DNA of 64,000 nucleotides from Streptomyces caelestis (GCF_014205255.1 NZ_JACHNE010000001.1:7130001-7194000), one strand, 5' to 3'. Shown: positions 39,221 to 48,149, numbered from the stretch's first letter. Translations and numbers: made by a program. Notes: generated by a model not told the origin, from the letters alone.

Positions 39221-40069
39221 TCAACCGGCGATGACCGGGTTGACCATAGTGCCGACGCCGGTGACCTCGGTCCGCAGGACCTTGCCCTCGGTGAGGTAGA
39301 GGCGGGGTGTACGGCGGACTCCGCAGCCGGCCGGGGTGCCGGTGAAGATCAGGTCGCCCGGCTCGAACGTCACCCGCTTCGACAGCCAGGCGATCAGTTC
39401 GGGCACGCTGAAGATGAGGTCGGAGGTGCGGCCGCGCTGCACTTCGAGGTCGTCGACCCAGCCGGCCACCTCGATGTCGTCCGGGTCCTCGAACTCGTCG
39501 AGGGTCACCAGGTACGGGCCGATCGGGCTGAAGGTGTCGTACGACTTCGGCAGCGTGAACTGGTTGATCGGCTTGCGCCACTGCTCCTTGCGGTCGCTGA
39601 TGTCCTGGCCGGCGGTCACGCCCGCCACGTACGACCAGGCATCGGCCTGCGAGATGTTCTTGCCGGTACGGCCCATGACGACCACGAGTTCGGCCTCGTA
39701 GTCGACCTTGTCGTACTGCGGCTCCACGACGATCGCGTCGTAGGGGCCGACCACGGACGACGCGAACTTGGCGAACACCGACGGCTCGTCGGGGACCGGG
39801 AGATTCGACTCCTCGGCGTGCGCCCGGTAGTTGAGGGCGACCCCGATGGCCTTGTACGGCTTGGCGACCCGGCCCAGTTCGCGCGGGTCGAACTCCCGCC
39901 AGTCCGCCTCCGCGGCCCTCTCGGCGAGGGTGCGCAGCTCGTCCTGGAGGGACAGGTCGGCCAGCACCTCCAGGCGCGGCTCGATCGCCCCCTTGCTCGC
40001 GTCGGCGATGTCGAGGGCACGGTCCTCGCGCACGACGACGGGGCGGTCGGCGAGGTTGGCGAGCTTCAT
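39221..40069 (-). CDS. fumarylacetoacetate hydrolase (FAH) family protein
   Basis: The protein has 282 residues. The FAH C-terminal-type domain has AIGVALNYRAHAEES, EPQYDKVDYEAELVVVMGRTGKNIS with metal-binding Glu residues, AGVTAGQDISDRKEQWR and FEPGDLIFTGTPAGCG. Relatives cleave fumarylpyruvate or acetoacetates, or decarboxylate and hydrate 2-oxo-hexenoates downstream of ring cleavage. ATG 40069 overlaps the upstream gene stop by four bases. A role after extradiol or gentisate-type ring cleavage is consistent with the divergent VOC dioxygenase. Confidence 0.9.
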   Translation of the reverse strand: MKLANLADRPVVVREDRALDIADASKGAIEPRLEVLADLSLQDELRTLAERAAEADWREFDPRELGRVAKPYKAIGVALNYRAHAEESNLPVPDEPSVFAKFASSVVGPYDAIVVEPQYDKVDYEAELVVVMGRTGKNISQADAWSYVAGVTAGQDISDRKEQWRKPINQFTLPKSYDTFSPIGPYLVTLDEFEDPDDIEVAGWVDDLEVQRGRTSDLIFSVPELIAWLSKRVTFEPGDLIFTGTPAGCGVRRTPRLYLTEGKVLRTEVTGVGTMVNPVIAG

Positions 40070-40656
40070 GCGGGCACTTCCTTCTGAACGGCCTGGTCGG
40101 CGGTGTGGGGGAGGGGCAGGGTGAGGTCGCCCTCGACCTGGACGCCGAGCGTGTTGATGACGGTGGCGATGGTCAGGTACTGGCCGACGGTGTAGAGGAC
40201 GTCGATGACCTGCTCGGTACTCAGGTGGTCCGTCAGCCTGTTCCACAGCTCGTCGTCCACGCCCTGCCGGTCGACGAGCGAGTCGGTGGCGGTGAGCAGC
40301 ACCCGGTCGAGGTCGCCGAGTCCGTCCCAGGCGCCGGTCGCGGCCGCCAGGATCGACTCGTCGGACAGGCCGGCCCGGCGGGCGATACGCACGTGCTGGT
40401 CCCACTCGTAGGCCGCCTGCGCCCGGGCGGCGATCCGCAGGATCATCAGCTCCCGGGACGGCAGCGGCAGGGTGTTCTTGCCCAGCACGTGGTTGCTGAA
40501 GACGAGGTAGCGGCGCAGTGCGTCCTCGTGGTGGGCCAGGGTCGCCCAGATCGTGTGGATCCGGCCGTCCTGGTCGCGGTACGGCGCCAGCGACGCCAGT
40601 GTCTTCTCCTGCAGGTCGGTCTCGTCGACGGGCTGCAGGCGGGGTTTCTCCGGCAT
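40066..40656 (-). CDS. carboxymuconolactone-decarboxylase (CMD) family protein
   Basis: This encodes a helical protein of 196 residues. The AhpD/CMD signature region reads SRELMILRIAARAQAAYEWDQHVRIARRAGLSDE; the Glu-Trp-x-x-His core is kept but the redox-active CxxC of AhpD is absent, which places it with non-peroxidase CMD-like proteins. It is the first gene of the left arm and starts 81 bases from the divergent VOC gene, with a shared operator between. The exact reaction is unknown; decarboxylation of a ring-cleavage lactone is a guess from the family name. Confidence 0.86.
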   Translation of the reverse strand: MPEKPRLQPVDETDLQEKTLASLAPYRDQDGRIHTIWATLAHHEDALRRYLVFSNHVLGKNTLPLPSRELMILRIAARAQAAYEWDQHVRIARRAGLSDESILAAATGAWDGLGDLDRVLLTATDSLVDRQGVDDELWNRLTDHLSTEQVIDVLYTVGQYLTIATVINTLGVQVEGDLTLPLPHTADQAVQKEVPA

Positions 40657-40700
40657 CGGAGTCCTCCTCGGCTCGATGACGGCAAGGTATTCGTCAGAGC

Positions 40701-40721
40701 CTTGACCGTCAAGGGTCTAAC
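40701..40721 (+). promoter_or_regulatory. MarR operator-like motif in the divergent VOC/CMD promoter
   Basis: CTTGACCGTCAAG followed by GGTCTAAC begins with a perfect 13-bp palindrome. It lies 17 bases upstream of the VOC start and 45 bases upstream of the CMD start, overlapping TTGACC/TTGACG hexamers usable as -35 elements in either direction. A near-identical copy is at 38561-38581. Confidence 0.7.
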
Positions 40722-40737
40722 AAATACGGTCTTCGCC

Positions 40738-41598
40738 ATGACGATCCAGAGCCTTGGTTACGTGGGGATCGGCACGCCCGATCCGACAGCGTGGGCGGAG
40801 TACGCCCGCACAGTGATAGGTCTCGCGGTCGAGCCCGGGGACCCTGGTGGGCCTGTGCGCCATCGCCTGCGGATGGACCAGCATCCGTTCCGCATGTGGC
40901 TGACGGAGGCGGAGACCGGTGGCGTCACGGTCATCGGCTGGGAGGTCCGTGACGGGGCGGCGATCGACGAGATGACGGTGCGCCTCAAGGAGTCCGGCGT
41001 CGACGTGATGGCCGGCACCGAGGAGGAATGCCGGGACCGGCAGGTGACCCGCATGGTGCACTTCGACGGCCCCCTCGGCATCCGCACCGAGCTGTTCTGC
41101 GGCCGTCGTCTCGCCCCGAGCCAGTTCGTGTCACCGCTGGGCGTCGACTTCGTGACCGGCGAGCAGGGACTCGGGCACGTGGTGATGAAGACGCCGCACG
41201 TCCAGGAGGCGGTGGACTTCTACTGCGATGTCCTGGGCTTCCGGCTCAGCGACACCGCCGACTACCCCTGGGGCACGTTCTACTTCCTCGGCTGCAACCC
41301 CCGGCACCACAGCATCGCCTTCATCCGCTCGTACAAGAACGAGGGCACCCACCACATCCTGTGCGAAGTGACCAGCCCGGAGGAGGTCGGCCGCGCCCTC
41401 GACCGCACGCGCGAGCACGACGTCGAACTCATGGCGACCCTCGGCAAGCACGCCAACGACGGGATGTTCTCGTTCTACATGAAGTCGCCCGCCGGCTTCG
41501 GCATCGAGATCGGCACGGGCGGCGTGCAGGTCGACGAGAGCACCTGGGTCAGCCGTACGTACACGGCCGACATCTGGGGTCACCACCCGGTCCCGTAG
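40738..41598 (+). CDS. VOC-family extradiol ring-cleavage dioxygenase-like protein
   Basis: This protein of 286 residues is built of two vicinal-oxygen-chelate modules (about residues 5-120 and 140-265). The second module carries a complete 2-His-1-carboxylate set as in type I extradiol dioxygenases: His in GLGHVVMKTP, His in THHILCEV and Glu in FGIEIGTGG; KSPAGFGIEIGTGG is typical of BphC-like enzymes. It would cleave a catecholic ring next to the diol. It opens the right arm of the cluster. ATG 40738 is 17 bases from the operator, so repression would be direct. Confidence 0.87.
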   Translation: MTIQSLGYVGIGTPDPTAWAEYARTVIGLAVEPGDPGGPVRHRLRMDQHPFRMWLTEAETGGVTVIGWEVRDGAAIDEMTVRLKESGVDVMAGTEEECRDRQVTRMVHFDGPLGIRTELFCGRRLAPSQFVSPLGVDFVTGEQGLGHVVMKTPHVQEAVDFYCDVLGFRLSDTADYPWGTFYFLGCNPRHHSIAFIRSYKNEGTHHILCEVTSPEEVGRALDRTREHDVELMATLGKHANDGMFSFYMKSPAGFGIEIGTGGVQVDESTWVSRTYTADIWGHHPVP

Positions 41599-41668
41599 CG
41601 GACTGCGGGGCGAGCCGCCCCTCCACGTAGTCAACCCCGACCCCTCCGACGAAAGCGGGCCGCATCCC

Positions 41669-43222
41669 ATGCTTCTCGAGAGCTATCTGCAGGACACCTG
41701 GGCTGCGCCGGCGGCCACCGAAGCCTCCGCGGCCGACGTGCACGACGCCGTCACCGGAGAGTTGGTCTGCCGCGTCTCCTCCACGGGCCTCGACCTGGTG
41801 GCCGCGTTCGACCACGCCCGCCACGCCGGCGGCCAGGCACTCCGGGTGCTGACCTTCCACCAGCGAGCAGACCTGCTGGACGCGGTCGCCGCGGCTGTCC
41901 GCGCACGCCGCGAGGAGCTGTACGCCCTGTCGACCCGCGCCGGAGCCACCATGGCGGACGCCCGCTACGACGTCGACGGCGGCATCCGCGTCCTGCGCGA
42001 CTACGCGATCCGGACACGCACCGAACTGCCGGACGCGCCCCACCTTCTCGAAGGCCCCGCCGAACGCCTCGCCCGGGGCGAGGACTTCCTCGGCGTCCAC
42101 CTCGTCACCCCCTCACCGGGCCTGATGCTTCAGGTGAACGCCTTCAACTTCCCGGTCTGGGCACCCCTGGAGAAGCTGGCCCAGGCGCTGCTGGCCGGCC
42201 TGCCCAGCGTGATCAAGCCGGCCACCCCCACCGCCTACCTCACCGAACACCTCGTGCGGATCGTCACCGACGCCGGTGTCCTGCCGCCCGGCTCCCTGCA
42301 GCTGGTCGTCGGCTCGGTGCGTCCGGCACTCGGTCTGCTCGGGGAGCAGGACATCCTCTCCTTCACCGGCTCGGCCGCCACCGCACAGACGCTGCGCACA
42401 CATCCCAACCTGGTGGCCCGCTCCGTACGCTTCAACGCGGAGGCCGACTCCGTCAACGCCATCGTGCTGGCCCCGGACGTCACGCCCGGAACGCCGCTCT
42501 TCGAGGCGTTCGTACGCGAGGTCGTGACCGAGATGACGGTCAAGGCGGGCCAGAAGTGCACCGCGATCCGCCGCGTCCTCGTCCCACGGGAGCACGAGGC
42601 AGCCACGCTCGACGCCGTCGCATCCGAGCTCGCCGGGGTGACCATCGGCAACCCCACCGCGAAAGGAGTGCGGATGGGGGCGGTCGTCAGCCTCGCGCAG
42701 CGCGACGACGTACGCCGCGCGGTGCGGCGGATCGCGGAGTCCGGACACCTCGTCCACGGTGACCCGGACAAGGTGCGGGTGGTCGACGCCGACCCACAGC
42801 GGGGGGCTTTCCTGGACACCCTCCTCATCTCCGCGGACCCGGACGCCGCCGCGCCCCACGAGGTGGAGCCCTTCGGACCGGCCGCGACCGTGCTGGCCTA
42901 CCGCGACACCGCCCACGCCATGGACCTGGTGGCCCGCGGCCGGGGCAGCCTGGCCGCCTCGGTCGTCGGCGACGACCTCGACTGGACGACCGCCTTCGTA
43001 CGGGAGGCGGCCCCCTGGCACGGCCGGCTGCACCTCATGGACTCGGCGAACATGACGCAGACCACCGGCCACGGATCACCGCTCCCCGCCCTGCGACACG
43101 GAGGCCCCGGCCGGGCCGGCGGGGGATCGGAGATGGCAGGCACCCGAGGAGTCCTCGACCTGATGCAACGCACGGCACTCCAGGCATCGCCCCGACTCCT
43201 CGACACCTTGCGTACCAAGTGA
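41669..43222 (+). CDS. aldehyde dehydrogenase of the PaaZ-N/BoxD type
   Basis: This is an NAD(P)-dependent aldehyde dehydrogenase of 517 residues. Motifs: LMLQVNAFNFPVWAPLEKLAQALLAG, VIKPATPTAYLTE, ILSFTGSAATAQTLR (cofactor loop), FNAEADSVN with the general-base Glu, and AGQKCTAIRRVLVP with the catalytic Cys. The start LLESYLQDTW and these motifs follow the semialdehyde dehydrogenases of phenylacetate (PaaZ N-terminal domain) and benzoyl-CoA box pathway (BoxD), which oxidise ring-opened CoA semialdehydes. The hydratase half of PaaZ is absent. It follows the VOC gene by 70 bases on the same strand. Confidence 0.9.
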   Translation: MLLESYLQDTWAAPAATEASAADVHDAVTGELVCRVSSTGLDLVAAFDHARHAGGQALRVLTFHQRADLLDAVAAAVRARREELYALSTRAGATMADARYDVDGGIRVLRDYAIRTRTELPDAPHLLEGPAERLARGEDFLGVHLVTPSPGLMLQVNAFNFPVWAPLEKLAQALLAGLPSVIKPATPTAYLTEHLVRIVTDAGVLPPGSLQLVVGSVRPALGLLGEQDILSFTGSAATAQTLRTHPNLVARSVRFNAEADSVNAIVLAPDVTPGTPLFEAFVREVVTEMTVKAGQKCTAIRRVLVPREHEAATLDAVASELAGVTIGNPTAKGVRMGAVVSLAQRDDVRRAVRRIAESGHLVHGDPDKVRVVDADPQRGAFLDTLLISADPDAAAPHEVEPFGPAATVLAYRDTAHAMDLVARGRGSLAASVVGDDLDWTTAFVREAAPWHGRLHLMDSANMTQTTGHGSPLPALRHGGPGRAGGGSEMAGTRGVLDLMQRTALQASPRLLDTLRTK

Positions 43223-43616
43223 CTTCGGTGTCGTCGGTGTGCGAGTGGTCCGTGCGGTGTGACCGTCAGCGGAGGACCATGACGAACAACGGGTACACCG
43301 GATACGTCGACCAGGCGGCCACACCCCTGGAGCGATCTCCCTCCACGCCCCTGACCTGAGCACTGTCATCATCCGCTCCATCCGCGACCGGCTCGGGCGT
43401 GGCGTTGCCGTGGCGGTCGACGGCTGCGTGTGTGCAGCGGAGCGTCGTCACGGACTCACCACCGCCTCCCGTGGCCGACGTTGAGGGAGTTGATCTCGGT
43501 CCGTGAGTGCGAGGCTCATGCCAGTCACGGAAACAAGACCGCCCTTCCCTGACGTTCTCGATCTTCGAACCGGAGCAAAGCGCGACTGGGCCCCATGAAA
43601 GCAAGGAGACACGTCC
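43223..43616. other. intergenic region of about 390 bases
   Basis: I see no credible gene or clear operator. GC is somewhat lower near 43500-43600, where a promoter for the small ORF and SDR pair could lie. AAGGAG at 43603-43608 is the ribosome-binding site of the next ORF. Confidence 0.5.
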
Positions 43617-43793
43617 ATGCGAAGAGCGGACATGCGCACTGCCGACAACGTCCGCGCCGACGAGCGGGACAAAGCGGCCGTTCAAGCGCCCCTCGGCGTG
43701 ACCTTGCTGGGGGCGACGGTGGGCGCGGCGCTCACGCTCCCCGTCGTGGCGCCCGCCCGGATCTCGCGCGTCCGAGAGGCGGTGCGATGGTGA
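43617..43793 (+). CDS. small predicted membrane protein (58 residues)
   Basis: ATG 43617 lies eight bases after a consensus AAGGAG (43603-43608). The product has a charged N-terminal third, one hydrophobic segment (about residues 24-46, APLGVTLLGATVGAALTLPVV) and a basic tail. Its stop overlaps the SDR start in ATGGTGA, suggesting translational coupling. No family is recognised. The good ribosome-binding site and coupling are the main support; it might instead be only a leader ORF. Confidence 0.5.
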   Translation: MRRADMRTADNVRADERDKAAVQAPLGVTLLGATVGAALTLPVVAPARISRVREAVRW

Positions 43794-44515
43794 GTCGAAT
43801 CCTGGTGACCGGTTCCGCGGACGGCCTTGGACGCGCCGCGGCGGCTTCACTGTTGTCCGCGGGCCACGACGTGGTGGTGCACGCCCGGAACCGGGAGCGC
43901 GCGGCGGGCCTCGACGCGCTGGTCACCCGTGGGGCGCACCTTGTGGTGGGCGACTTCACTGACCGTGACGCCGTACGGCGCATCGCCGCCGAACTGAATG
44001 ACGCCAAGCCCCTCGACGCGGTCATCCACAACGCCGGCGTGTGGAGCGGACCGGCGGTCATGCCGGTCAACATCATCGCGCCGTACCTGCTCACGGCCCT
44101 GCTCCGCGGGCCGCGTCGGCTGGTGTACCTGAGCAGCGGCTCGCATTTCGGTGGTCGCCCCGCGCTCGCCGGCGTCGACTGGCGGGGCGAGAGCGCGGGC
44201 TCGTACTCCGACAGCAAGCTGTTCGTCACGACGCTTGCGGCCGCAGTGGCCCGTCTGCGCCCAGGAGTGCTGAGCAACGCCGTGGATCCGGGCTGGGTGC
44301 CGACCAAGATGGGCGGACCGCACGCACCGGATGACCTGGAGCTCGGTCGTCAAACGCAAGAGTGGCTTGCGTCGAGCGACGAACCGCAGGCCCTGACGAC
44401 CGGCGGCTACTGGTATCACCGCCAGCGGCAGCAGCCGCACCGCGCAGTGCACGACGAGGCGTTCCAGGACAACCTCCTGCGGACGTTGACCGAAGAGGTG
44501 GGCACCGTGCTCTGA
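43787..44515 (+). CDS. short-chain dehydrogenase/reductase family protein
   Basis: This is a 242-residue Rossmann protein. The nucleotide loop is ILVTGSADGLGRAAA, VIHNAGVW matches the NAG strand, LVYLSSGSHFGG carries the catalytic Ser, and SYSDSKLFVTTLAAAVA contains YxxxK. VLSNAVDPGWVPTKMGG is the usual post-catalytic loop. Compared with classical 250-residue enzymes the region between strands 4 and 5 is slightly short. The substrate is unknown. It is followed by a strong hairpin. Confidence 0.87.
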   Translation: MVSRILVTGSADGLGRAAAASLLSAGHDVVVHARNRERAAGLDALVTRGAHLVVGDFTDRDAVRRIAAELNDAKPLDAVIHNAGVWSGPAVMPVNIIAPYLLTALLRGPRRLVYLSSGSHFGGRPALAGVDWRGESAGSYSDSKLFVTTLAAAVARLRPGVLSNAVDPGWVPTKMGGPHAPDDLELGRQTQEWLASSDEPQALTTGGYWYHRQRQQPHRAVHDEAFQDNLLRTLTEEVGTVL

Positions 44516-44571
44516 GCGGTAGAGGACGGCCGATCGACAATCTCAGGCACAACGAGAGTGACGGGCCCGAG

Positions 44572-44605
44572 AGGAAGCCTCCCGGCATCTGCCGGGAGGC
44601 TTCCT
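44572..44605. terminator. strong hairpin terminator between convergent genes
   Basis: AGGAAGCCTCCCGGCA (44572-44587) pairs exactly with TGCCGGGAGGCTTCCT (44590-44605). The 16-bp stem lies between the convergent SDR and membrane protein genes and fits a bidirectional terminator. Confidence 0.75.
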
Positions 44606-44853
44606 ACGCTCGGGAGTGTGAGGTCGGCGGTCAGGGCTGTTCTGTGTCCGACAGGTCGCGGCGGCACTGGCCGTCGCCTCGGCCACCAGCCCGCTACCGC
44701 GTTGACCTCCTGGCGGCCCGGTGCACCTCTATCGGAGCCGCTTCTGGTGCATCGGTGCATCGTGCCGGGGTCCCCGTCCGGTCGGACCGGGACCCCGGTC
44801 AGGAACGTCGGCGTGGTCCGCCTGCGCCCCGGGGCGACGGCGCGCAGGGTGCC

Positions 44854-47025
44854 TCAGGCGATGCCGGTCCGGTCGAGCGGCTCGGGGGCGGGCCTCTCGG
44901 CTTCCTGACCGCCCTGGGGCGTGTCGGGGCCGCCGTCCGCACCGTCCTTGCGGTTGCGACGGGCGATGCCCCGGTCGATCAGCACGTGCAGCAGCAGGCA
45001 CACGGCGCCCCAGGCGGCGATGGTCGCGAGGTGGCCGGCGACACCGGAGTGGTCGAAGTAGACCGTGGCGCGGACGATGTCGACCGCGGCCGGCAGGGGC
45101 AGGACGTCGTTCAGGTCGCGGAAGAGCTCGGGGACCATGTAGAGCGAGATACCTCCGCCGGAGGCGGGGACCCCGACCAATATCGCGATCACCAGTACGG
45201 GGATGATGCCGGCGATGCCGAGGATGCGGGTGAAGACTCCGGTGAACATCGAGATGCTGAAGATCGTCAGTGCTCCGAAGCCGATCATCGCCCCGGCGTG
45301 GCCGTTGATCGCGCCGATCAGGACGTCGAAGAGGAACCACAGCCATACGGCCATGCCGACCGCCCAGCCGGCCAGCATCGGCAGCAGCTGTCGCAGCCGG
45401 TTGATCTCGGGCGCGCCGCCGCGCAGCACCGCCATGATCAGGAAGCCGGCCATGATCCAGGCCATGGCCGCGTACATGCTGTTGCTGCCGTTGGAGTCGG
45501 AGGCGTTCAGCGGCTGGACGTCGGTCAGTTCCAGCGGGGCTTTCTGGCTCGCCGAGATCTGTTGGAACATCGCCTGCAGCGCGGTGTTCTGGCTCACGCC
45601 CGCGGCCGAGGAGGTGTACAGCGTGGCCTCGCCGCCCCTTGAGGTGGGCAGGACGTACACGCCGACGGTCTTGCCCTCGCGGATCTGGTCCGTCGCCGCG
45701 TCGAGGGAGGTGCTGGTGGTCAGGGAGAGCAGGTCGCCCAGGCCGTCCTGCAGACCGCGGGCCGCCTGCGTGGCCTGTTCCTGCGAGGCGCCGACGACCA
45801 CGACGGGCATGTCGCGGACCTGCGGCTCGTGCAGGGAGGCGCTCATCAGGCCGACGACGGCGGTGAGGATGGTCAGCGGGAAGGCGGCCACCGCGAAGTA
45901 CCGGAGCCGCTTGGAGCGCACCGGTCCACCGGCCATCGCGGGCCGGGGGAAGTGGGGGTCGTCGGTCGCCTCGGTGTTTGGAATGGTGAGCCCCTTGCGG
46001 CGCTCCACCAGGACGTTGAGCGCGAGGGCGGCTACGAGCCAGACGGCGAGGGTGAGCAGGTGGGTGCCGACGCCGCGGCCGTTGAAGTAGACGATGGAGC
46101 GCAGCGCCTCGCCCGCGGCCGGCAGCGGCAGCACGTTGTGCAGGAAGCCGAAGAAGCCGGGCATCGAGTGGATCGGCATGGCGAGGTTGGAGGCGGGCAC
46201 CCCGAAGACCATCCACAGCAGCATGCCGGGCAGCACCGCCAGTCCGCCGATGAGTTTCACGAACAGCAGCTGGCTGAGGGCCACCGCGCCGGTCGCGAGC
46301 AGGCCGACTCCGACGAACTGCAGATAGTGGCCGTCGATGGCGCCCACGATCGGCCCCAGGATCAGCCAGATCAGCGAGCTGGTCGCCACCGCCCAGCCGG
46401 CCAGTATCGGCAGGAACCTGCGCACGGAGAGCAGATGGGGCACCGCCGCGATCATGCCGCTCAGCGGGGAGTACCCGACCATCATCATGCCGATCGCGGC
46501 GAACAGCACCGCGATGCCCGCGCTGTCTCCGGCGGGCAGGGGCGCGATGTCCTCGGTCTTGGTCGTCCAGTCGTGACCCGCTGCCACCGGGGCGAGGAGC
46601 TGCTTGACCGTTGATGCCTGTGAGGCGCCGGCTCCCTGGGCCGTGTAGAGGGTCGCTTCGGTGGCGCCGTCCGCGGGGATCTGCAGTACGCCGGCGACGC
46701 CACGGTCCTTGAGCTGGTCGAGTGCCTCCGTGCGGTCGGCGACCAGCCGGGGTTCGGCGGCTCCGTCCTTGGCGGAGGCCAGCTCGTCGACGACGGACTG
46801 GGCCACGGCCCCCGAGCCGACGACGGCGACCGGCATGTCCCGGGTCTGCGGCGAGTGCATGGTGCCCATGTACGTCGCGTACATCATCGTGACCATGAGG
46901 AAGGGCATGACGAAGAGGAAGACGTACTTGACGATCTTCATCTTCCTGTCCGCGTCGGATGTACCCGCCTCGGGCGAACCCGGCTCGCGCCCGCTGGCAT
47001 CGCGGACGGGGGTCGGTGTTTCCAT
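44854..47025 (-). CDS. internally duplicated ABC-2/YhgE-like membrane protein
   Basis: This encodes 723 residues. Each half repeats the same plan: one membrane helix (about residues 32-52 and 377-397), an extracytoplasmic segment of about 130 residues starting RDMPVAVVG or RDMPVVVVG, then about five to six helices ending with the near-identical FLHNVLPLPAAGEALRSIVYF and LNDVLPLPAAVDIVRATVYF. That layout resembles YhgE/Pip or DUF3533-type ABC-2-like permeases, here fused head to tail into one chain. No ATPase gene is adjacent. Function might be export or cell-envelope related; unproven. Confidence 0.83.
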   Translation of the reverse strand: METPTPVRDASGREPGSPEAGTSDADRKMKIVKYVFLFVMPFLMVTMMYATYMGTMHSPQTRDMPVAVVGSGAVAQSVVDELASAKDGAAEPRLVADRTEALDQLKDRGVAGVLQIPADGATEATLYTAQGAGASQASTVKQLLAPVAAGHDWTTKTEDIAPLPAGDSAGIAVLFAAIGMMMVGYSPLSGMIAAVPHLLSVRRFLPILAGWAVATSSLIWLILGPIVGAIDGHYLQFVGVGLLATGAVALSQLLFVKLIGGLAVLPGMLLWMVFGVPASNLAMPIHSMPGFFGFLHNVLPLPAAGEALRSIVYFNGRGVGTHLLTLAVWLVAALALNVLVERRKGLTIPNTEATDDPHFPRPAMAGGPVRSKRLRYFAVAAFPLTILTAVVGLMSASLHEPQVRDMPVVVVGASQEQATQAARGLQDGLGDLLSLTTSTSLDAATDQIREGKTVGVYVLPTSRGGEATLYTSSAAGVSQNTALQAMFQQISASQKAPLELTDVQPLNASDSNGSNSMYAAMAWIMAGFLIMAVLRGGAPEINRLRQLLPMLAGWAVGMAVWLWFLFDVLIGAINGHAGAMIGFGALTIFSISMFTGVFTRILGIAGIIPVLVIAILVGVPASGGGISLYMVPELFRDLNDVLPLPAAVDIVRATVYFDHSGVAGHLATIAAWGAVCLLLHVLIDRGIARRNRKDGADGGPDTPQGGQEAERPAPEPLDRTGIA

Positions 47026-47222
47026 GATGTGCTCCTGGTGGATGTGCTGGGGCGCAAGGCGCAGGCGCCTTCTCCGCGCTGTGCAAAGGTGTGGTGTTCA
47101 GCCCGAACGGGCAGCGCTCTGCGCAGGTGCAGTCGTCGGGGTCTGAAGGACATCGATGGCGATGCGGGTGCTGACCGATGGGGCCGTCCCGTACGTGGCG
47201 CGGAGTGGCGCGCCGATGTGCG

Positions 47223-48149
47223 TCAGCCGTACAGCGCGGCATCCAGCGCCCGCGCCTGCCGGCGCCAGAACTGCTGGGAAACGTCGGCCTTGGGGAACAC
47301 CGCGTCGAACCCGTGGAACGCGCCGGGAACGATGTGGAGTTCGCAGGGGACTTTCCTGTCGCTGAGGCGGCGCGCGTACTCGACGTCCTCGTCGTGGAAG
47401 AGATCGAGGGTGCCCACGCCGATCCAGGCCGGAGGAAGCCCGGTGAGGTCCTCGCGGCGGGCTGCGGCCGCGTACGGGGAGACATCCGGGCCCGCTACGG
47501 CGTCGCCGAGGTAGGACGACCAGCCGTACTGGTTGCTTTTGGGAGTCCAGAGACGCATGTTCCGCGTGTCCAGGTCCGTTCTCGTCGTCGTGCGGTCGTC
47601 GAGCATCGGGTAGACCAGCAGTTGGAACACCGGCCGGATCTCGGCACGGTCATGGGCGAGCAGTGCGAGGGCCGCGGCGATTCCGCCACCCGCGCTGGCA
47701 CCGCCGATCGCGATGCGGTCGATGTCGATGTGGAGGTCGTTCGCCCGCGCCGTCAGGCCGAGCAGCGCGGCGTAGGCGTCCTCGGCCGCGGCGGGCGCGG
47801 GACTGTCCGACGCCCGTCGATAGCGGACCGCGGCGACGGTGATGCCGAGTTCGCGGGCGAAGGCGATGCTGGTCCGGTCGTCCTGCTCCGGGGCTCCGAA
47901 GATGAGGCCGCCGCCGTGTATCCACAGCAGGGCCGGAGCAGCCGCCCTCAAGCCGGTCGGCTGGAAGACGCGGAGCGAGACGGACGGTGCGCCCTTCGGC
48001 CCGGGCACGACCAGCTCCTGAACGGTGAGCCCTGTCCCAGGGGCGGCCGGGCGCGGCTTCAGGCTCCGCATGACGCGCGAGGACAAGGGTCCGTACGACA
48101 TCTTGGGGATGAAGCGTCCGAGCAGGAGATCGGGGTGGAAGGCACTCAT
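47223..48149 (-). CDS. alpha/beta hydrolase, hormone-sensitive-lipase family
   Basis: This esterase-like protein has 308 residues. It shows the HSL oxyanion motif WIHGGGLIFG, nucleophile elbow GGASAGGGIAAA, the acid in GTLDLFHDEDVEYA and catalytic His in PGAFHGFDAVF. There is no leader peptide, so it is cytoplasmic. ATG 48149 was chosen over upstream starts because the preceding residues are low-complexity. The next upstream gene on the same strand encodes a TetR regulator, which may control it. The acyl substrate is unknown. Confidence 0.9.
   Translation of the reverse strand: MSAFHPDLLLGRFIPKMSYGPLSSRVMRSLKPRPAAPGTGLTVQELVVPGPKGAPSVSLRVFQPTGLRAAAPALLWIHGGGLIFGAPEQDDRTSIAFARELGITVAAVRYRRASDSPAPAAAEDAYAALLGLTARANDLHIDIDRIAIGGASAGGGIAAALALLAHDRAEIRPVFQLLVYPMLDDRTTTRTDLDTRNMRLWTPKSNQYGWSSYLGDAVAGPDVSPYAAAARREDLTGLPPAWIGVGTLDLFHDEDVEYARRLSDRKVPCELHIVPGAFHGFDAVFPKADVSQQFWRRQARALDAALYG

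Noticed and set aside
44729..47485. A 918-codon frame overlapping the duplicated membrane protein on the same strand
   Set aside because: It reads as an Arg/Pro/His-rich shadow, whereas the alternative frame has membrane helices and a good start.
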